Assembly: GCF_027620315.1 (NCBI RefSeq)
Contig: NZ_JAPNNL010000021.1
Coordinates: forward strand, 1 to 61,703
DNA from: Nonomuraea corallina
Lineage (GTDB): Bacteria; Actinomycetota; Actinomycetes; Streptosporangiales; Streptosporangiaceae
Length of the DNA stretch: 61,703 bases
Direction: 5' to 3'
Part shown: piece after piece, positions 42,994-52,843 of the stretch
Layout: every line of letters begins with the position of its first letter
Numbering within the stretch: position 1 is the first letter of the stretch
Notes under the pieces: model-generated
Database searches by the model: none
The model's input: only the letters and a program-made list of their open reading frames with translations
What the model was told of the DNA's origin: nothing
Position numbers and translations under genes: made by a program

Positions 42994-44223
42994 ATGAGGC
43001 CACGACGGTTCACGCTCACCGCCCTGCCCGCCCTGCTGACCGCGCTCGCCGTCGTGGGCTGTTCGTCCCAGGCCGCCGCTCCGGCCGGTGGCGACGCGGC
43101 GGCAGCGGCGGTCCAGGGTGTCACGGACGACACGTTCACCATCGGCACGACCCTGCCGCTGTCCGGCGGCGCGGCCACCTCGGGCAAGGGCTTCGAGGCC
43201 GGGCTGAAGGCGGCGGTCAAGGAGATCAACGACAAGGGCGGGCTGCGGGGCCGCCAGGTGAACCTGGTGGTGCTCGACGACGGGTTCGAGGCGGCGCGCA
43301 GCGTCGCCAACATCCGCCGCCTGGGTGACCAGGAGAAGGTGTTCGCGGTGGTCTCCCCCGCCGGGTCGGCCAACATCCCGGGCAGCTACCCGTACCTGGC
43401 GCAGAAGGGGATGCCGCTGTTCGCGCCGGTGCTGCCGCCCGACCCGAAGCAGGACTCGGTGTTCCTGCTCGGCACCAGCCAGCGCGACCAGGCCAGGGTG
43501 ATCGTGGACTTCCTGGCCGGCAAGGGCGTCAAGAAGGTCGCCGTGATCGGGCAGGACAACGAGCTCGGCCACGCGATCCGGGACGGGGTGAAGGAGGAGG
43601 CCGCGACCGTCGGGGTCGAGGTCGTCGCGAACGAGACGACCGAGCCGAACTCGACGGAGGTGAGCTCGGCGGTGCTCAAGGTCCGTGAGGCGAAGCCGGA
43701 CGCCATCGTGCTCGGCACGGACAACACGCAGTCGGCCCTGATCATGAAGGCGGTCGACGAGCTGGGCTGGGAGCCCGCCATCATGGGCACGTCCTCGACC
43801 GTGACCACGGGCAGCGCGGGCACGGTGGGCCCGGCGGGGGCCGCGGCGAAGGGCATCTACGGCACGTTCATCTCCGAGCTGCCCACGTCGGAGTCGCCCG
43901 AGGCGGTGGCGTGGCGCACCGTGCAGCAGGCCGTCGCGCCCGACCAGGTCGGCAGCGCCTACGCGTTGCAGGCGTACGCGAGCACGAAGATCTTCTTCGA
44001 GATCGTGACGCGCATGGGCGACGACCTGACCTGGGCGAACTTCCAGAAGACCGCCGAGTCCCTCAAGGGGCACGAGTCCGGCATCTACCCGCCGATCACC
44101 TTCGGCCCGGCCGCCGACGGCGGTCACGTCGGGACGACCGGCGCGAAGGTGGCGGAGTGGGACGGTTCCGCGTGGAAGCTCGTCAGCGAGGACTGGCTGG
44201 AGCCCGGCAAGATCGTGTCCTGA
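42994..44223 (+). CDS. livK: ABC importer substrate-binding lipoprotein (LivK-like)
   Basis: A 409-residue periplasmic-binding-fold lipoprotein. The signal peptide ends in LAVVGC, with C23 as the lipidated residue. TIGTTLPLSGGAATSGKGFEAGLKAAVKEINDKGGL and LRGRQVNLVVLDDGFEAARSVANIRRL are the type I amino-acid-binding-like opening. ATG follows ACTGGAGGG. It delivers the substrate to LivHM; such proteins bind amino acids, aromatic acids or amides. The operon ends at a perfect 15-bp hairpin. Confidence 0.92.
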   Translation: MRPRRFTLTALPALLTALAVVGCSSQAAAPAGGDAAAAAVQGVTDDTFTIGTTLPLSGGAATSGKGFEAGLKAAVKEINDKGGLRGRQVNLVVLDDGFEAARSVANIRRLGDQEKVFAVVSPAGSANIPGSYPYLAQKGMPLFAPVLPPDPKQDSVFLLGTSQRDQARVIVDFLAGKGVKKVAVIGQDNELGHAIRDGVKEEAATVGVEVVANETTEPNSTEVSSAVLKVREAKPDAIVLGTDNTQSALIMKAVDELGWEPAIMGTSSTVTTGSAGTVGPAGAAAKGIYGTFISELPTSESPEAVAWRTVQQAVAPDQVGSAYALQAYASTKIFFEIVTRMGDDLTWANFQKTAESLKGHESGIYPPITFGPAADGGHVGTTGAKVAEWDGSAWKLVSEDWLEPGKIVS

Positions 44224-44227
44224 ACCA

Positions 44228-44266
44228 GGTCCGCCGGCTGTCTCCCTCCTGGACAGCCGGCGGACC
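44228..44266. terminator. Strong bidirectional terminator after livK
   Basis: GGTCCGCCGGCTGTC pairs perfectly with GACAGCCGGCGGACC (15 bp, 9-nt loop) between livK and the convergent SDR. Confidence 0.88.
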
Positions 44267-44268
44267 CG

Positions 44269-45033
44269 TCAGGCGTGGGTGACGCCGAGGCCGAGGCCGC
44301 CGTCGATGGTGAGCACGGCTCCGGTCGCCCACTCGGCGGTGATCAGGTACTCGACCGCCTCGGCGACCTCGTCGGGAGTGCCGGCGCGACCCAGTGCGTG
44401 GGCCGGGCCGAGCGAGCGCATCCGCTCGGCGGCGGTGGCGTAGTCCATGAGCCCGGCCCGCTGGTTGATCTCGGTCAGCACCCCGCCCGGCCGCACGCAG
44501 CCGACCCGCACGCCCTGCGGCCCGAGCTCCGCCGCCAGGACTCCGGTGAGGGTCTCCAGCGCGCCCTTGGTGGCGGCGTACGGCGAGACGCCGGGGAAGG
44601 CGCGCTGGGTGTGCACGGAGCCGAAGAGGACCACCGCGCCCGAACGCTCCCGCAGGTGCGGCAGGGCGAGCGCGGTCAGCATCATCGGGCCGATCGTGTT
44701 GGAGGCGAACACGTCGTGCAGCGCCCGCTCCTCCAGCTCCTCCAGCGGGCCGCGGTACATGTTGCCCGCGGCGTGCACCACCGCCTCCAGTCCGCCGCCG
44801 TGCTCCACCGCCCGGGCGACCAGCCGCTCTCGGTCCGCGGCGACGGTCACGTCGGCGACGACGCCGCACGCGCCCGAGCCCGCCCGCCGGGCGACCGCCT
44901 CGACCTTCTCCGCGCGCCGGCCGGCGAGGGTCACCTTCGCGCCGGCCTTGACCAGCCGGTGCACCACCGCCTCGCCGATGCCGGAACCGCCCCCGGTGAC
45001 GAGCACCGGCATCCCTTCGAGCGAACGCCCCAC
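44269..45033 (-). CDS. Short-chain dehydrogenase/reductase
   Basis: A 254-residue classical SDR: TGGGSGIG, HAAGN in place of NNAG, FGSVH with the Ser, and YAATK with Tyr and Lys. LAGRRAEK after strand 2 favours NADP. The GTG start follows AGGAGG. It is a single-gene unit with an operator half-site (G) 37 nt upstream and the livK terminator downstream. The substrate is unknown. Confidence 0.88.
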   Translation of the reverse strand: MGRSLEGMPVLVTGGGSGIGEAVVHRLVKAGAKVTLAGRRAEKVEAVARRAGSGACGVVADVTVAADRERLVARAVEHGGGLEAVVHAAGNMYRGPLEELEERALHDVFASNTIGPMMLTALALPHLRERSGAVVLFGSVHTQRAFPGVSPYAATKGALETLTGVLAAELGPQGVRVGCVRPGGVLTEINQRAGLMDYATAAERMRSLGPAHALGRAGTPDEVAEAVEYLITAEWATGAVLTIDGGLGLGVTHA

Positions 45034-45056
45034 GGAAGCCTCCTGACCTGATTCCT

Positions 45057-45076
45057 TTAGACGGGATGCTAACGAC
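45057..45076 (-). promoter_or_regulatory. Site G of the operator family (one good half)
   Basis: TTAGACG-GGATGC-TAACGAC. The right half is perfect and the left poor. The spacer GGATGC equals the reverse complement of the site F spacer (GCATCC). Confidence 0.4.
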
Positions 45077-45115
45077 GACTACAGAGCCACAGGTAGCTCC
45101 GCCGCCCTTCTTCTA

Positions 45116-45135
45116 GACGTTATAAGCCTAGCGAC
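45116..45135 (+). promoter_or_regulatory. Site H of the operator family, in front of a pseudogene
   Basis: GACGTTA-TAAGCC-TAGCGAC, extended by TA on the left and TA on the right (TAGACGTTA...TAGCGACTA). Both halves match. It lies just upstream of the broken indolepyruvate oxidoreductase gene. Confidence 0.6.
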
Positions 45136-45167
45136 TATCCGATGGTGCCGGCCACCCGCGCCTTTAG

Positions 45168-45880
45168 TTCGCCGACGGGCTGGCCGAGATCGTCGTGGTC
45201 GAGGAGCTGTTCCCGGCCTACGGGGAGCTGGACGTGGACGCGATCGTCCCCCGGCTGCGCCGCAGGCTGCTCGCCAACGGCGTCCCGGTGACGCCCGAGC
45301 CGCGCCAGGCCCGCCCGGAGGCGAGCCGCCGGCTGCCGCTCCTGCGGCGTGCGCCGTACTTCTGCTCGGACTGCCCGCACAACACCTCCACCAAGACGCT
45401 GGAGGGCAGCTCCGCCGTGGCCATGACCGGCGGGCAGGCCCCGGTCGGCGGGATGGGTGTCAGGCGGGCCGTGGACGTGCTGCTGGCCGAGGGCGTCTCG
45501 AAGATCATCATCACCGCGGAGGACCTGCGCAGGTACCGCCGGATCCGGCTGCCGCGCGGCGTCAAGGTCTGGGACAGGTCCCGGATCGAGGAGGCGCAGC
45601 GGATCCTCGCCGGCGCCCCGGGCGTCGCCGTGCTCCTGCACGACCAGGAGTGCGCGACCGAGACCCGGCGCAAGCGCAAGCGAGGGCCGGCCCCCGGCCC
45701 GCCACGCGGGTCTTCGTCAACGAGCGCGTCCGCGAGGGATGCGGCGACTGCGGCCGCAAGTCCAACTGCCTGTCGGTGCGGCCGGTGGCCACCGAGTACG
45801 GCCGCAAGACCCGCATCCACCAGGCGTCGTGCAACCTGGACACCAGCTGCCTGGACGGCGACACCTGGCGCATCGGCTGA
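45168..45880 (+). pseudogene. Remnant of indolepyruvate ferredoxin oxidoreductase
   Basis: Coding begins directly after a TAG with [16 protein letters not shown] and runs through [17 protein letters not shown], both typical of the fused alpha-beta enzyme (about 1150 residues). About 100 residues are then missing before [15 protein letters not shown]. The frame shifts near 45700: KRKRG is followed in another frame by [24 protein letters not shown], the 4Fe-4S region, and [13 protein letters not shown]. It ends at [14 protein letters not shown] with the rest lost. The live enzyme would decarboxylate aryl- or acyl-pyruvates to acyl-CoA. The operator before it (site H) is intact. Confidence 0.8.
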
Positions 45881-46020
45881 ACCCCGTCCACATCCGAGGC
45901 GTCGCCGGTGAGCACTCGCGTACGGTCCGGTCGTCGCCCCGGATGGGCACCAGGCAGACGTCGGCGCTGCGCAGCCCGGTGTCGTCGGCATGGTCACGAT
46001 CTGATCACTGAGGCCGCCGG

Positions 46021-48585
46021 TCAGAGGTAGAGGCCGGTGTCGTCCTCCCGTTTCCGGTCCGGGCGGCGGGGCTCGGGGCTGGTCAGGACCTGCGGTTCGG
46101 TGTCGGGGCCCGGCTCGGCGCCCGGGTCGAGCACCGTGATGGCCAGATCGCCGTCCCTGACGCCGATGTGCGCCCGCTGGCCCTGCTGGAGCGTCCCGTC
46201 CAGCAGCAGGCGCGACAGGGTGTTGTCGAGCTTGCGCTGGATGGTGCGGCGCAGCGGCCGGGCGCCGAAGTGCGGCTGGTAGCCCTCCTTGGCGAGCCAG
46301 TCGACGGCCTCCTGCTCGATCTCCAGGGTCACCCCCTGGGCGTGCAGCCGCCGCCGCGTGTCCTCCAGCAGCAGGCCGGTGATCTGGCGCAGTTGCTCGG
46401 TGTCGAGGCCGCGGAAGACGATGATCTCGTCGATCCGGTTGAGGAACTCCGGGCGGAAGCGCATCTGCAACAGCCGCGAGAGCTGGCCGCGCAGCGCCTG
46501 CGGGTCCTCGCCCGGGTGCTTCATGATCACGTCGGCGCCGAGGTTCGACGTCATGATCAGCACGGTGTTCCTGAAGTCCACGGTCCGGCCCTGGCCGTCG
46601 GTCAGCCGGCCGTCCTCCAGCACCTGCAGCAGCAGGTTGAACACGTCCTGGTGGGCCTTCTCGATCTCGTCGAGCAGGATCACCGCGTACGGCTTGCGCC
46701 GCACCTGCTCGGTGAGCTGGCCCGCCTCCTCGTAGCCCACGTAGCCGGGCGGCGCCCCGACGAGCCGCGAGACGGTGTGCCGCTCCTGGAACTCGCTCAT
46801 GTCCAGCCGGATCATCCGCTCCTGCTCGCCGAAGAGCGCCTCGGCCAGGGCCCTGGCCAGCTCGGTCTTGCCCACGCCGGTGGGGCCGAGGAACAGGAAG
46901 GAGCCGATCGGCCGGTTCGGGTCGCTCAGGCCGGCCCTGGAGCGGCGCACGGCCTCGGCCACGGCCGCCACCGCCTCGTCCTGGCCGATCACGCGCTGGT
47001 GCAGGTGTTCCTCCAGGCCCAGCAGCCGGTCCCGCTCCTCCTGGGTGAGCTGGGCGACCGGGATGCCGGTGGCGCGGGAGACGACCTCGGCGATGTCGTC
47101 CACGGTCACCTCGGCGACCCCCGTGGGGCCGGCGCGGGCCTGCTCGATCCGGGACTGCAGCTCGGCGATCTCGTCGCGGAGTTCGCGGGCGCGTTCGTAG
47201 TCCTCGCGCGTCACCGCCTGTTCCTTCTCCCGCTGGCGGCGGTCGAGCTCCTCCTCCAGCTCGCGGGTGCCGGTGGGGACGGTGCCGCTCCGCAGCGCCA
47301 CCCGGGCTCCGGCCTCGTCCACCAGGTCGATCGCCTTGTCGGGCAGGAACCTGCTGGAGACGTACCTGTCGGACAGGTCGGCCGCCGCGACCAGCGCCTC
47401 GTCGGAGAACTTGACCTGGTGGTGCGCCTCGTACCGGTCACGCAGGCCGCGCAGGATCTCGATGGTGTCCGCGACGCTCGGCTCCGGGACCAGGATGGGC
47501 TGGAAGCGCCGTTCGAGCGCCGCGTCCTTCTCGACGTGCCTGCGGTACTCGTCCAGCGTGGTGGCGCCGATCACGTGCAGCTCGCCTCGGGCCAGGGCGG
47601 GTTTGAGCATGTTCGAGGCGTCGATGGCGCCCTCGGCGCCGCCCGCGCCGACGACCGTGTGCAGTTCGTCGATGAAGACGATGAGCTCCTCGCTGTGCGC
47701 GCGGATCTCCTCCATGACCTTGGTCAGGCGTTCCTCGAACTCGCCGCGGAACTTGGTCCCCGCGACCAGGCCGGGCAGGTCCAGCTGGATCACGCGCTTG
47801 CGCTTGAGCGCCTCGGGCACCTCGCCGTCCACGATGCGCTGCGCGAGCCCTTCCACGATCGCCGTCTTGCCCACGCCGGGTTCGCCGATCAGCGCGGGGT
47901 TGTTCTTGGTCCGCCGCGACAGCACCTCCACCGCCCGCAGGATCTCCTCGTCGCGGCCCACCACCGGGTCGATGCCGCCCTCACGGGCCGCGCCGGTGAG
48001 GTCCCGCCCGTACTGGTCCAGGGTCGGAGTGCTGCTCGGAGGCTGCTGCGGCCCGGTCAGCGTCTCCCCCTCGCCCGCTCCCTCCTGTACGAACGACTGC
48101 GGGGTGACGTGCGCCTCCCGCAGCATCCGGCCGGCCGTCGAGCGTGGGTTCGCCGTCAGGGCGAGCACCAGGTGCCGGGCGTCGATGTAGGACGCGCCGG
48201 TGGCGTGCGCCACCTGCCGGGCGTCCAGCAGGGCGCGCTTGGCCGCCGGGGCGAGCGACATCGGGCCCTGCTTCGGCTCGCGCTTCTCGACGTTCTCCTC
48301 GACCTCCCTGGCCAGCGCGGCCGGGTCGGCCCCGGCCTGCTCCAGCACCTGCCGCGCGGTGCCGACCTGGGTGGCCGCCCACAGCAGGTGCTCGGTGTCG
48401 ACGTAGTCGGCGCCCCACGCCGCCGCCTGCTCCGTCGCCATGCGCAGGAGCTCGATCGCGTCCTCGCTGAGCAGCCGGGCGATGTCCACCCGCCGGGAGT
48501 AGGCGGGCTGGCCGTACCCGAAGAACCTGGCGAGCAGATCGTCCATGGGGCCGAAGCCGTAGTTCCAGAACTCACCCGTTGTCAT
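46021..48585 (-). CDS. ClpC-like AAA+ unfoldase
   Basis: An 854-residue Hsp100 protein that unfolds proteins for a protease or for refolding. It has two N-terminal Clp repeats (about 45-190), AAA-1 with Walker A GEPGVGKT and [20 protein letters not shown], a short middle region with a UVR-like segment ([21 protein letters not shown]), and AAA-2 with [19 protein letters not shown] and the GARPLRR sensor 2. The first 45 residues ([20 protein letters not shown]) differ from the housekeeping ClpC, so this looks like an accessory paralogue. The frame is open far upstream, but homologues start at MTTGEF. It is divergent from ltrA. Confidence 0.88.
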   Translation of the reverse strand: MTTGEFWNYGFGPMDDLLARFFGYGQPAYSRRVDIARLLSEDAIELLRMATEQAAAWGADYVDTEHLLWAATQVGTARQVLEQAGADPAALAREVEENVEKREPKQGPMSLAPAAKRALLDARQVAHATGASYIDARHLVLALTANPRSTAGRMLREAHVTPQSFVQEGAGEGETLTGPQQPPSSTPTLDQYGRDLTGAAREGGIDPVVGRDEEILRAVEVLSRRTKNNPALIGEPGVGKTAIVEGLAQRIVDGEVPEALKRKRVIQLDLPGLVAGTKFRGEFEERLTKVMEEIRAHSEELIVFIDELHTVVGAGGAEGAIDASNMLKPALARGELHVIGATTLDEYRRHVEKDAALERRFQPILVPEPSVADTIEILRGLRDRYEAHHQVKFSDEALVAAADLSDRYVSSRFLPDKAIDLVDEAGARVALRSGTVPTGTRELEEELDRRQREKEQAVTREDYERARELRDEIAELQSRIEQARAGPTGVAEVTVDDIAEVVSRATGIPVAQLTQEERDRLLGLEEHLHQRVIGQDEAVAAVAEAVRRSRAGLSDPNRPIGSFLFLGPTGVGKTELARALAEALFGEQERMIRLDMSEFQERHTVSRLVGAPPGYVGYEEAGQLTEQVRRKPYAVILLDEIEKAHQDVFNLLLQVLEDGRLTDGQGRTVDFRNTVLIMTSNLGADVIMKHPGEDPQALRGQLSRLLQMRFRPEFLNRIDEIIVFRGLDTEQLRQITGLLLEDTRRRLHAQGVTLEIEQEAVDWLAKEGYQPHFGARPLRRTIQRKLDNTLSRLLLDGTLQQGQRAHIGVRDGDLAITVLDPGAEPGPDTEPQVLTSPEPRRPDRKREDDTGLYL

Positions 48586-48705
48586 GAACCCTCCCCCGAA
48601 GGTGACGCCGGTTCCTGGCCGCCTACCCCCGACATCCGGAGGTAACCAACACCCCCGGAGGCGTCCACCGTGGTAAATTCCTCGGCCGATCAAAGGAGTG
48701 CGGCC

Positions 48706-49863
48706 ATGACAGGGATGCTCCGACCACGTGACCGGACCGCCCAGGTCACCCCCATCGAGCTCTTCTTCGACCTCGTGTACGTGTTCGCCATCACCCAGCT
48801 CTCCCACCTGCTCCTCGATCATCTCGACCTGGCGGGAGCGGCCCAGGCCCTGCTGCTGACCCTGGCCCTGTGGTGGGCCTGGATGTACACCACCTGGGCG
48901 ACCAACTACTGCGACCCGGACCATCCGGCGATGCGGCTGACGCTGGCCGGGCTGATGCTGGCGGGACTGGCCATGGCGGCGGCGCTGCCGCAGGCGTTCG
49001 GCGACCGGGCGCTGTGGTTCGCTCTCGCGTACGTGGTCATCCAGGTCGGGCGGACGGCGGTGGTCGCGGTCGCGGCAAGGGGTGAGCCGATCGGGCACAC
49101 GTTCCGGCTGGTCCTGGCCTGGCACTCCATCAGCGGCGTGCTGTGGATCGGCGGCGCGCTGGCCGGCGGTACCGCGCAGGCGGCGCTCTGGGTGGTGGCG
49201 CTGCTGCTGGAGTACGCGGCGCCCTGGCACGGGTACCGGATGCCGTTCCTCGGCAGGGCCACGACGGCCGACTGGACGATCGACGCCGACCACATGGCCG
49301 AGCGCTGCCGGCTCTTCGTGATCCTCGCGCTCGGCGAGTCGATCCTGGTCACCGGGCTGACGCTGGCCAAGGGCGACCATCTGTCGGTGGCGACCGTGGC
49401 GGCGTTCACCGTGGCGTTCCTGTCCAGCGTGGCCATGTGGTGGGTCTACTTCGACCGGACGGCGGACGCGGCGGCCGAACGGGTGGCCGACTCCGACGAC
49501 ACCGGGCGGCTCGGCAGGTCCGCCTACACCTACTGCCACATCCCGATCGTGGCCGGCATCATCGTCGCGGCCGTGGGCGACGAGCTGTCGATCGCGCATC
49601 CGCTCAGCGGCAGCACGGCCGGCACCGTGCTCACCGTGCTGGGCGGGCCGGCCCTGTTCCTGGCCGGGCACGCGCTGTTCCAGCGGGTGGTGTTCGGCGC
49701 CCTGCCGGCGGGCAGGCTCGCCGCCATCGGCCTGCTCGCGGCGGCCGGGGTGGCCGCGCTGCTGGTGCCCGCGCAGGTCCCCCCGCTCGCCCTCGCCGTC
49801 CTGGCCGCGCTCGTCGTCGCCGGCGTGGCCGTCCGGGACTCGCTCCGCGGTGGGCTCGCGTAG
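48706..49863 (+). CDS. Low temperature requirement A (LtrA) family membrane protein
   Basis: A 385-residue integral membrane protein with about ten hydrophobic helices. TPIELFFDLVYVFAITQLSHLL, WWAWMYTTWATNYCDPD and LRLFVILALGES-type (RLFVILALGESILVTG) are diagnostic of LtrA. The function is poorly known; a cold-growth role in Listeria gave the name. ATG 48706 is supported by AAAGGAG at good spacing. Its TAG stop abuts the reverse stop CTA of the enoyl-CoA hydratase. Confidence 0.88.
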   Translation: MTGMLRPRDRTAQVTPIELFFDLVYVFAITQLSHLLLDHLDLAGAAQALLLTLALWWAWMYTTWATNYCDPDHPAMRLTLAGLMLAGLAMAAALPQAFGDRALWFALAYVVIQVGRTAVVAVAARGEPIGHTFRLVLAWHSISGVLWIGGALAGGTAQAALWVVALLLEYAAPWHGYRMPFLGRATTADWTIDADHMAERCRLFVILALGESILVTGLTLAKGDHLSVATVAAFTVAFLSSVAMWWVYFDRTADAAAERVADSDDTGRLGRSAYTYCHIPIVAGIIVAAVGDELSIAHPLSGSTAGTVLTVLGGPALFLAGHALFQRVVFGALPAGRLAAIGLLAAAGVAALLVPAQVPPLALAVLAALVVAGVAVRDSLRGGLA

Positions 49864-50640
49864 CTACCGGTTCCGGAACACGGGCTCCCGTTTCTCCAGG
49901 AACGCCTGGATCGCCTCGCGGGTGTCCTCGGTCGTGCCGTTGAGGTTCTGCGCGGCCGCCTCGCGCAGGACGCTGTCGTGGAAGCTCCCGGCGGCGGCGA
50001 GGTTGAGCATCTCCTTGGTCTGGGCCAGGGCGAGCGGGGCGAGGGCCAGCAGGTCGCGGGCCCACGCGTACGCCTCCGCCAGGGCCTGTCCCTCGGGCAC
50101 GACCTTGTTGAGCAGTCCGAGGGCGTGGACCTCGGGCGCGGTGAGCACCCGGCCGAAGAACGCCAGCTCCTTGGCCCGGTGCAGGCCGATCATGTGCGTC
50201 AGGAACCAGGTGCCGCCGAAGTCGACGGAGAGCCCGCGCCTGGAGAAGATCTGGGAGAACCTCGCGTTCTCCTCGGCGATCGCCAGGTCGCAGGCGAGCG
50301 CCAGGTTGAACCCGCCGCCCACCGCGACCCCGCGCACGGCGGCGATCGTGGGCTGGGGCAGGTCGCGCAGGGCGAACAGCGCCGCGTTGACGACCTGCAT
50401 GGCGCGGCGCGGCGCCGCTGAGCCGCCGCCGCGCAGGTCCGAACCGGCGCAGAAGTCGCCGCCGGCGCCGGTGAGCACCACCACGCGGTCGTCGGCGCGG
50501 CCGGCGATGTCGCCGAGCACGCCGGCGAGCTCGGTCCAGCCCTGGGGCGGCACGCTGTTCTTGGTCCCGGGCCGGTTGAGCGTGACGGTGACGATGCCGC
50601 TCCCGTCACGGTCGGCCAGGACGACGGGGTCGTCGGACAT
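49864..50640 (-). CDS. Enoyl-CoA hydratase/isomerase
   Basis: A 258-residue crotonase-fold enzyme. GGDFCAGSDL is the first oxyanion loop and VGGGFNLALACDLAIAEENARFSQIFSRRGLSVDFGGTW the second. The second catalytic position carries Asp (SVDFGG), as in PaaG-type isomerases, rather than the Glu of EchA, and the first Glu is absent. An isomerase or alternative hydratase role is therefore likely. It is the last gene of a probable operon after the SDR (52843) and F420 oxidoreductase, 24 nt after the latter. Confidence 0.87.
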   Translation of the reverse strand: MSDDPVVLADRDGSGIVTVTLNRPGTKNSVPPQGWTELAGVLGDIAGRADDRVVVLTGAGGDFCAGSDLRGGGSAAPRRAMQVVNAALFALRDLPQPTIAAVRGVAVGGGFNLALACDLAIAEENARFSQIFSRRGLSVDFGGTWFLTHMIGLHRAKELAFFGRVLTAPEVHALGLLNKVVPEGQALAEAYAWARDLLALAPLALAQTKEMLNLAAAGSFHDSVLREAAAQNLNGTTEDTREAIQAFLEKREPVFRNR

Positions 50641-50664
50641 GGACGCCGCTCCTCTCTTCCGCTG

Positions 50665-51693
50665 TCAGCGGTCGCCGGCGTCGGCGCCGCGCAGCGAGGC
50701 CAGCGCGGCGCGCAGCTCCGCCATCGGCACACCCTCGGACGGCTGCAGGAACACCTGGTCGACCAGGCCGCCGAACCGGCGGGAGACCTCCGCCGTCACC
50801 TCCGCGAGCGAGCCGCTCACGCAGAACGTGTCGAGCACCTCGTCGTCGACGAGGTCGGCCATCCGGTCCCACCGGTCCTCGCCGGACCCGACCGACAGGG
50901 CGTGCAGCCGCTCGTGCAGGTCCTGCCAGCCGTGCAGCGCCAGCACGCCCCGGTAGGCCGGCGTGGAGCCGTAGAAGGCGACGCGGCCGCGGAGCATCCG
51001 CCGCTGCGCCTCGACGTCGTCCCCGGGGCCGTGGACGTGGACGAACCCGGGGCAGTGCACGGTGACCTCGGAACGGTCCCGGCCGGCGCGGGCCAGGCCC
51101 TCCTCCAGGGCCGGTACGGTCACCTCGCGGAAGTAGCGCTCGGTGCTGAAGCCGTGCGGGATGAGCCCGTCCGCCACCTCGCCGGCCAGCCGGGTCATCA
51201 GCGGGCCGACCGCGGCCAGGTGGATCGGCGGGTGGCCGTGGCCGTGCGGCGCGGGGCGGAAGGTGGCCGTCATGAGCGTGTGCCGGTAGTGCTCCCCCTC
51301 GTGGCGCAGCGGGCGGCCGGTGTTCCAGTCGTCCCAGATGGCGCGCAGGGCGGTGACGTACTCCCGCATCCGCGCCGCCGGCCTGCCCCACGGCATGCCG
51401 AACCTGCGGGTGATGTGCGGCTTGGTCTGGGTCCCCAGACCGAGGACGAACCTGCCGCCCGACAGCGCCTGCAGGTCGTGGGTGACGTACGCCATCGCCA
51501 TCGGGGTGCGGGCGAAGGCCACCGCGATGCCGGTCGCCAGCCGCACCCGGCTCGTCGCCCCGGCGGCCAGCGCCAGCGGCAGGAAGGGATCGTGGTCGAC
51601 CTCGGCGCTGGCGACGGCGTCGAACCCGGCCTCCTCCGCCCACGCGGCGAACGCGGCCACGTCGCCGGGACCGGCGTGCACGGCGGCTCTCAC
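50665..51693 (-). CDS. LLM-class F420-dependent oxidoreductase
   Basis: A 342-residue luciferase-like TIM barrel of an actinobacterial F420 subfamily: HAGPGDVAAFAAWAEEAGFDAV, LALAAGATSRVRLATGIAVAFARTPMAMA and LGLGTQTKPHITRRFGMPW are characteristic. It would oxidise or reduce a substrate by hydride exchange with F420. The operon partners (SDR, enoyl-CoA hydratase) suggest an acyl-CoA or terpenoid intermediate. A 229-bp gap with short repeats separates it from the SDR upstream. The start ATG is standard. Confidence 0.87.
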   Translation of the reverse strand: MRAAVHAGPGDVAAFAAWAEEAGFDAVASAEVDHDPFLPLALAAGATSRVRLATGIAVAFARTPMAMAYVTHDLQALSGGRFVLGLGTQTKPHITRRFGMPWGRPAARMREYVTALRAIWDDWNTGRPLRHEGEHYRHTLMTATFRPAPHGHGHPPIHLAAVGPLMTRLAGEVADGLIPHGFSTERYFREVTVPALEEGLARAGRDRSEVTVHCPGFVHVHGPGDDVEAQRRMLRGRVAFYGSTPAYRGVLALHGWQDLHERLHALSVGSGEDRWDRMADLVDDEVLDTFCVSGSLAEVTAEVSRRFGGLVDQVFLQPSEGVPMAELRAALASLRGADAGDR

Positions 51694-51761
51694 CGCCTGC
51701 CTCCTTCGCGCGCCTCGGGGGCCGAGGGCGTGCGGCCGGGGGCTGGAAGCGTCGGGTCCGT

Positions 51762-51809
51762 GGCAGAGGACATGGCAGGGGACATGGCAGGGGACATGGC
51801 AGGGGACAT
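51762..51809. repeat. Four tandem 12-bp repeats
   Basis: GGCAGRGGACAT repeated at 51762, 51774, 51786 and 51798 in the gap upstream of the F420 oxidoreductase. On the minus strand it could read (Met-Ser-Pro-Ala)n, but no gene uses it. A second short direct repeat, GATGGAGCAGGACG, occurs twice at about 51834 and 51859. Confidence 0.8.
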
Positions 51810-51922
51810 GGCGCGTCTCTCCTGTCGGCGTGGATGGAGCAGGACGGGCCCGCCCCGGATGGAGCAGGACGATCCGCCGGCCCCCCGGGTACGGCAGGGC
51901 GGGCCTGCCGGGGCGGCGCGGG

Positions 51923-52843
51923 TCACGTGGGGGGAAGCTGCGCCATGAAGATCGAGGGGTGCAGGCCGTCCGCCTTGGGCCGGAAGGACGCGGTCAGCTT
52001 GGCCGCGAGGTCCTGCGGGTCCCACGGCCCGTCGGAGCTGATGGTCTCGATGACCTCGGGCGAGTTCCACAGCCGGACCTCGTAGCCGGCGGCGCCGATG
52101 GTGCGGCCGGACAGCCAGTCGGACTCGGTGCCGGCGAGGTAGGTGACGATCGGCGCGATGTTGTCGGGCGACATGACGTCGGCCCGGCCGGGCTCCGCGC
52201 CGAGCTTCTTGTCGTCGGGGACGGTGGCGGTGAGCCGGGTGGCGGCGCCGGGGGCGATCGCGTTCGCCGTCACGCCGTACCGGGCCAGGCCGTTGGCGAG
52301 GGAGGCGGTCAGGCCGATGATGCCCATCTTCGCGGCCGCGTAGTTGGGCTGGCCCGGCGAGCCCTGGAGGGCGGAGTCGGAGGTGAAGTTGATGATGCGG
52401 TAATGGCCGTCGGGGTTGCGCTGCTCCCGCCAGTAGGCGGCGGCGGGCTTGATGGTGCTGAAGTGGCCGCGCAGATGGACCCGGATGACCGCGTCCCAGT
52501 CCTCCTCCGGCAGATTGAAGATCATCTTGTCGCGGAGGATGCCGGCGACGTTGACGACGACGTCGAGCCGGCCGTAGGCCTCCAGGGCCAGCTCGACGAG
52601 GCGCCTGCCGGTCGCGGTTTCGGCGATGTCGCCGCCGTCGGCGACCGCCTCGCCGCCGAGGGCGTTGACCTCCTTGGCGATGTCCTGGGCGGGGCCGGCG
52701 TCGCCGCCGGTGCCGTCCGGGCCGGCGCCGAGGTCGTTGAGCACGAGCCTCGCGCCCTGCTGGGCGAAGGCGCGGCTGATGGAGGCGCCGATGCCGCGCC
52801 CCGCGCCGGTGATGATGGCGACTCTGCCGTCGAGAGAACCCAT
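51923..52843 (-). CDS. Short-chain dehydrogenase, multifunctional-enzyme (17-beta-HSD4-like) type
   Basis: A 306-residue SDR: MGSLDGRVAIITGAGRGIGASISRAFAQQGARLVLNDLGAGPDGTG is the opening of the peroxisomal-type 3-hydroxyacyl-CoA dehydrogenase group. VNVAGI, FTSDSALQG with the Ser and NYAAAK with Tyr/Lys follow. It should oxidise a 3-hydroxyacyl-CoA or a hydroxysteroid. ATG 52843 fits homologues; the longer frame upstream is low quality. It is the first gene of the SDR-F420 oxidoreductase-hydratase set, with KstR-like and family operators about 100 nt upstream. Confidence 0.88.
   Translation of the reverse strand: MGSLDGRVAIITGAGRGIGASISRAFAQQGARLVLNDLGAGPDGTGGDAGPAQDIAKEVNALGGEAVADGGDIAETATGRRLVELALEAYGRLDVVVNVAGILRDKMIFNLPEEDWDAVIRVHLRGHFSTIKPAAAYWREQRNPDGHYRIINFTSDSALQGSPGQPNYAAAKMGIIGLTASLANGLARYGVTANAIAPGAATRLTATVPDDKKLGAEPGRADVMSPDNIAPIVTYLAGTESDWLSGRTIGAAGYEVRLWNSPEVIETISSDGPWDPQDLAAKLTASFRPKADGLHPSIFMAQLPPT

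Noticed and set aside
45034..45195. Reading the open frame starting at 45195 as an intact 238-residue gene
   Set aside because: The first 165 residues are pieces of indolepyruvate oxidoreductase and the remainder is a frameshifted tail; the correct continuation is in another frame.
48586..49671. A long N-terminal extension of the ClpC-like protein antisense to ltrA
   Set aside because: The extension is His/Arg/Gly-rich shadow sequence; a family-like N-terminus begins at MTTGEF (48585).
51690..52070. A gene encoding (Met-Ser-Pro-Ala)n
   Set aside because: The frame overlaps the SDR gene out of phase, and the repeat is simply a 12-bp DNA duplication.
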